This document shows, one piece after another, positions 61,380-64,000 of a stretch of 64,000 nt of DNA. Below the pieces are notes generated by a model that worked only from the letters and a program-made list of their open reading frames with translations, did not search any database and was not told the origin of the DNA. Made by a program: the position numbers and the translations under genes. How positions within the stretch are numbered: the first letter of the stretch is position 1; each line of letters starts with the position of its first letter. This DNA is from Takakia lepidozioides (lineage: Eukaryota; Streptophyta; Takakiopsida; Takakiales; Takakiaceae): positions 70,930,001 to 70,994,000 of the forward strand of contig CM060733.1 in assembly GCA_030704615.1 (NCBI GenBank), read 5' to 3'.

Positions 61380-64000
61380 GTCGCGGTGAGTCTTGGCCCA
61401 CCCACCACGGCCTCAATGGACCATGGTGAGTCCCAAGACTCCCCACGACTCCCACCACAAGGCCTCAACCTCATGGTGAGTCCTATGCCACCCCCACTAC
61501 GACTCCTTACGCTACCACCACCCCTCGTGGAGTCCCCCCACCGCAACCCAGTTTGCGGGGCTCCACCTAGTGAGCACCTCCGCCTCCCTGAGTGCCTTCG
61601 GCACTCAAGGGTGCTTCAGCCCCCTTTCATATTCGCTGCCGTTGCCCCCACCACAGGGACAGCCCCTCTTGTGTCCCGACCCCCCACCCTCAAGGCAAAG
61701 GCCCCCGACACACACCCCAACGAGGAGTCAATGTCCTCATCAACTTGTCCCTTTTTGTGGAAACTAACATCCAAGTTGTGGCGTCCCACATCAAGGAGTT
61801 TGTTTCCGTACCATGGCATCCCATAGCAAAGAACTAAACCCCCACTTGACTTTATTCCCCACTAGCTAGTTTGGCCGACTTCCTCCAAGTCACGGCCAAG
61901 GGTGGAGCTTCCCAAGCTCCACCCAGTGCACTCTTCTTGGCCTTCTTCATGCCCAAGGAACGGTTCTCTTCGAGGAGCAACATTGCTTGCGACCGCTCGT
62001 GTGCCGCTTTGCCATCACCTTGAGCATAAGTTCGCTTGAACCCCTTTGACTAGGAAGATAACCTTGAACCAACCATGCGCCCCAATCACTACAGTTGGGC
62101 CCGTTTTGAGATGTTGGCCTGAGGTACGGGAACACGCTGAAGCCGCACTAAGGCTTCATCCCGAGGTTACACGATTATAGTACGTGAACGGAAGCACGTA
62201 GCTTCCGCATTAGCCCGCACTACAAGACAACCCCCTCGGTAGCACGGTTATAGTACGCGCACCTGTCAAGTGTGCACTAGCATGTGAACTCCCAAAGAAG
62301 ACGCAAATTTTCTTGCTCCTTAGATGGGAGTCACCCGATTTCAGAACTACGCAATCACACGACTTGTCCAATTTACCTCTCCCTACTTTTGTAAGCTAGC
62401 ATGCATTGTGGCATACTTAGCCAACCAACCATGCATCACCATTCCAGACAAAACATGTAACAACACATTTGGAAATGGTTTCTTTATAAACAAAATTTGT
62501 ACAACACAAGTCTTTGCAATCGGATTCCTGAGCTAGCTAAGCCGGACTAAGCATGCATTTCCTCCCCCACGATCCAAGGTTGATGTCCCCATCGACGTTT
62601 CTTCCGCTTTTGAGGTCGCCCTTCGAAAGCTGCAACTGCTTCGGGTGCGTTTCCCATTTCTGAGGCACGCACCCAAGTTGCCTCCACTTGATGATAGCCC
62701 TTCCATTTCACGAGATACTCTGTTTCTCGATTCTTGAACGTCCTTGACTTAAGCACTGCCTCCACCTCATACTCAGGTTCATTTTCATGATCCAACAGCA
62801 CAGGTGGCGGACGCAACACTTGATGCCGATTCGGATTTTGAAGTAAGGCTTCAAAAGCAAAACATGGAATACGGGATGCACCTTGTTGTCCAGCGGCAGC
62901 TCCAACTCGTGCACATCCTCATTCATAACCTTCCGAATGCGAAAAGGCCCTGCATACGGAGGTATGAACTTCGGACTCACTTCCGGAGGTAGTCAAAAAT
63001 TCTTGATGTTCAACCATACCTCCGTGTCTGCCTCAAACTTGACTTCCCTCCGCTTCAGATTAGCCTGCAACTCATAACATTTCCTAGCCTTCGTAATGTT
63101 GTACTTTGCGAGCTCCAACAAACGCTCGCGTTCCTCCAACACCGTCGTTGCCGCCGGCTCCTCACCATCCTGGGCTACCCAACTTGTAGGCACCAGAGGT
63201 GCTTTTCCATAGACCAATACGAAAGAGGAAGCCCCCGTTGCGAACTGTTCTGTGTTATTATAACAGAACTCTGCCGCATCCAAGTGCTCCACCCAGTCCG
63301 ACTGGTCTGCGGACACATAATTCCGCAAGAGTTGTTTCACCACGGAATTCACCCTTTCTGTTTGGCCGTCCATTGTGGGTCGGAAGGCCATGCTCATCTT
63401 TAACCTCGTCCCCATTTTCTTCCAAAGTGCCCTCCAAAATTTACTTGTAAACTTTGGGTCGCGGTCCAAAATGATATCCTTCGGGAGTCCATGATGTTTG
63501 AAGACGTGGGCAAAGTAAAGTCGCCTCGTCTCCTGCGCCGTTGTCGTTTCTTTGGTGGGGATGAAATGGCCCATTTTGCTGAACCTATCCACCACCACCA
63601 TGATTGCATCAAATCCTTTTGGCAGCGGCAAGGCCATCATGAAATCCATTGAGACACTTTCCCAACACCCCTCTGGAATAGGCAAAGGCTATAACAGCCT
63701 CGCTTGCTTTTTGTACTCACTCCGGTTTTGCTAGCATGTGGTGCATGTCTTGACACACTCCTCGGCCTCCTCCCTCAGTTTGGGCCAGAAATACTTTTTC
63801 TTCAAGAGTGCCACGGTGCGCTTGGCCCCGCCGTGACCCGCAAACGGACCATCATGGCATTCCCTCAGGAGACTATCTCTGAGCCCTCCCTTCGGTACGT
63901 AGAGACGCTTTTGCTTGCACCGGAGCAATCCTTTGTGCAAGTGGAACTACGACTTAACCCCCAGCCTCAAGTCCCACAATACCGACTTTGCCAACTCATC
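61380..64000 (-). mobile_element. Chromovirus copy C, truncated and running off the window
   Basis: Starts inside the 3' LTR (61380-61710, beginning TCGCGGTGAGTCTTGG, equivalent to position 45146 of copy B). The spacer (61711-62546) and the pol 3' end (62547-64000) continue beyond the window. It is clearly more diverged than the copy B LTRs from each other. Confidence 0.88.
62547..64000 (-). pseudogene. Integrase-chromodomain of chromovirus copy C
   Basis: Minus frames: integrase finger (HGGAKRTVALLKKKYFWPK, CVKTCTTC then TAG), the full catalytic core (SMDFM, DRDPKF, TMDGQTERVNSVV) in one 230-codon frame to 62993, a CGA-to-TGA stop, the GPF module (YAGPFRIRKVMNEDVHE), an about 11-bp deletion that shifts the frame after LLKPYFK, and the chromodomain (YEVEAVLKSRTFKNRETEYL, 62819-62547). 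Of the three copies it has the best-preserved integrase core. The deletion and stops still make it inactive. Confidence 0.88.

Overview
The window is nuclear DNA of a green streptophyte, most plausibly a charophyte alga of the Chara type. Two ordinary eukaryotic genes with GT-AG (one GC-AG) introns sit in a sea of nested transposable elements. The retroelement repertoire includes Ty3/Gypsy chromoviruses primed by initiator tRNA-Met, and an element carrying a cytosine-C5 DNA methyltransferase plus a PHD finger. That repertoire is what I associate with charophytes; the species assignment is inference. No rRNA gene, CRISPR array or bacterial-type operon is present.

Host genes. (1) VPS4/SKD1, the ESCRT-III disassembly ATPase, minus strand 11814-5273. 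It has eight coding exons that join without a break into 440 aa with every catalytic motif. (2) A DNAJC9-like J-domain co-chaperone, minus strand 42413-39278. It has eight exons giving 281 aa and includes one GC-AG intron. (3) A PLS-type pentatricopeptide-repeat (PPR) pseudogene, minus strand about 23251-21378, broken by LINE-like DNA.

Mobile DNA, left to right. 1-1.7 kb: 3' part of a Ty3/Gypsy element in which a DNA methyltransferase domain is joined to an integrase tail and a PHD finger. 2.2-2.9 kb: degenerate LTR, primer-binding site and gag remnant. 3.2-3.4, 8.9, 12.5, 32.9 and 35.4 kb: tRNA-derived SINE-like units, one of them a SINE inserted in a SINE. 13.4-16.1 kb: decayed chromovirus copy A (plus). 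16.3-17.46 kb: a gag gene cut by a CACTA terminus (17.46-18.17 kb). 18.2-21.1 kb: LINE remnants (minus). 23.5-24.7 and 29.1-30.4 kb: parts of a long-LTR element in opposite orientations. 24.76-27.95 kb: MULE/SWIM transposase. 30.4-32.4 kb: two unrelated pol fragments. 35.9-37.7 kb: CACTA TNP2 transposase and 3' terminus, followed by an LTR head.

The right third is a nest. A large Ty3/Gypsy element (LTRs 42876-43289 and 60066-60523, minus) was entered by a second chromovirus, copy B. Copy B is 44746-51245, with 730/731-bp nearly identical LTRs, a perfect GTACT target-site duplication and a perfect tRNA-Met primer site. The large element also holds a CACTA-like segment with a four-exon gene (56561-58961). 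Next to it is a 650-bp non-autonomous hAT element with an 8-bp duplication (60551-61200), then chromovirus copy C, which runs off the right edge.

The most interesting items are the methyltransferase/PHD retroelement and its microhomology junction; copy B, which looks recently mobilised although its integrase lacks the catalytic glutamate region; the long non-coding spacer shared by all three chromovirus copies; and a 28-bp-stem hairpin at 34825-34915.
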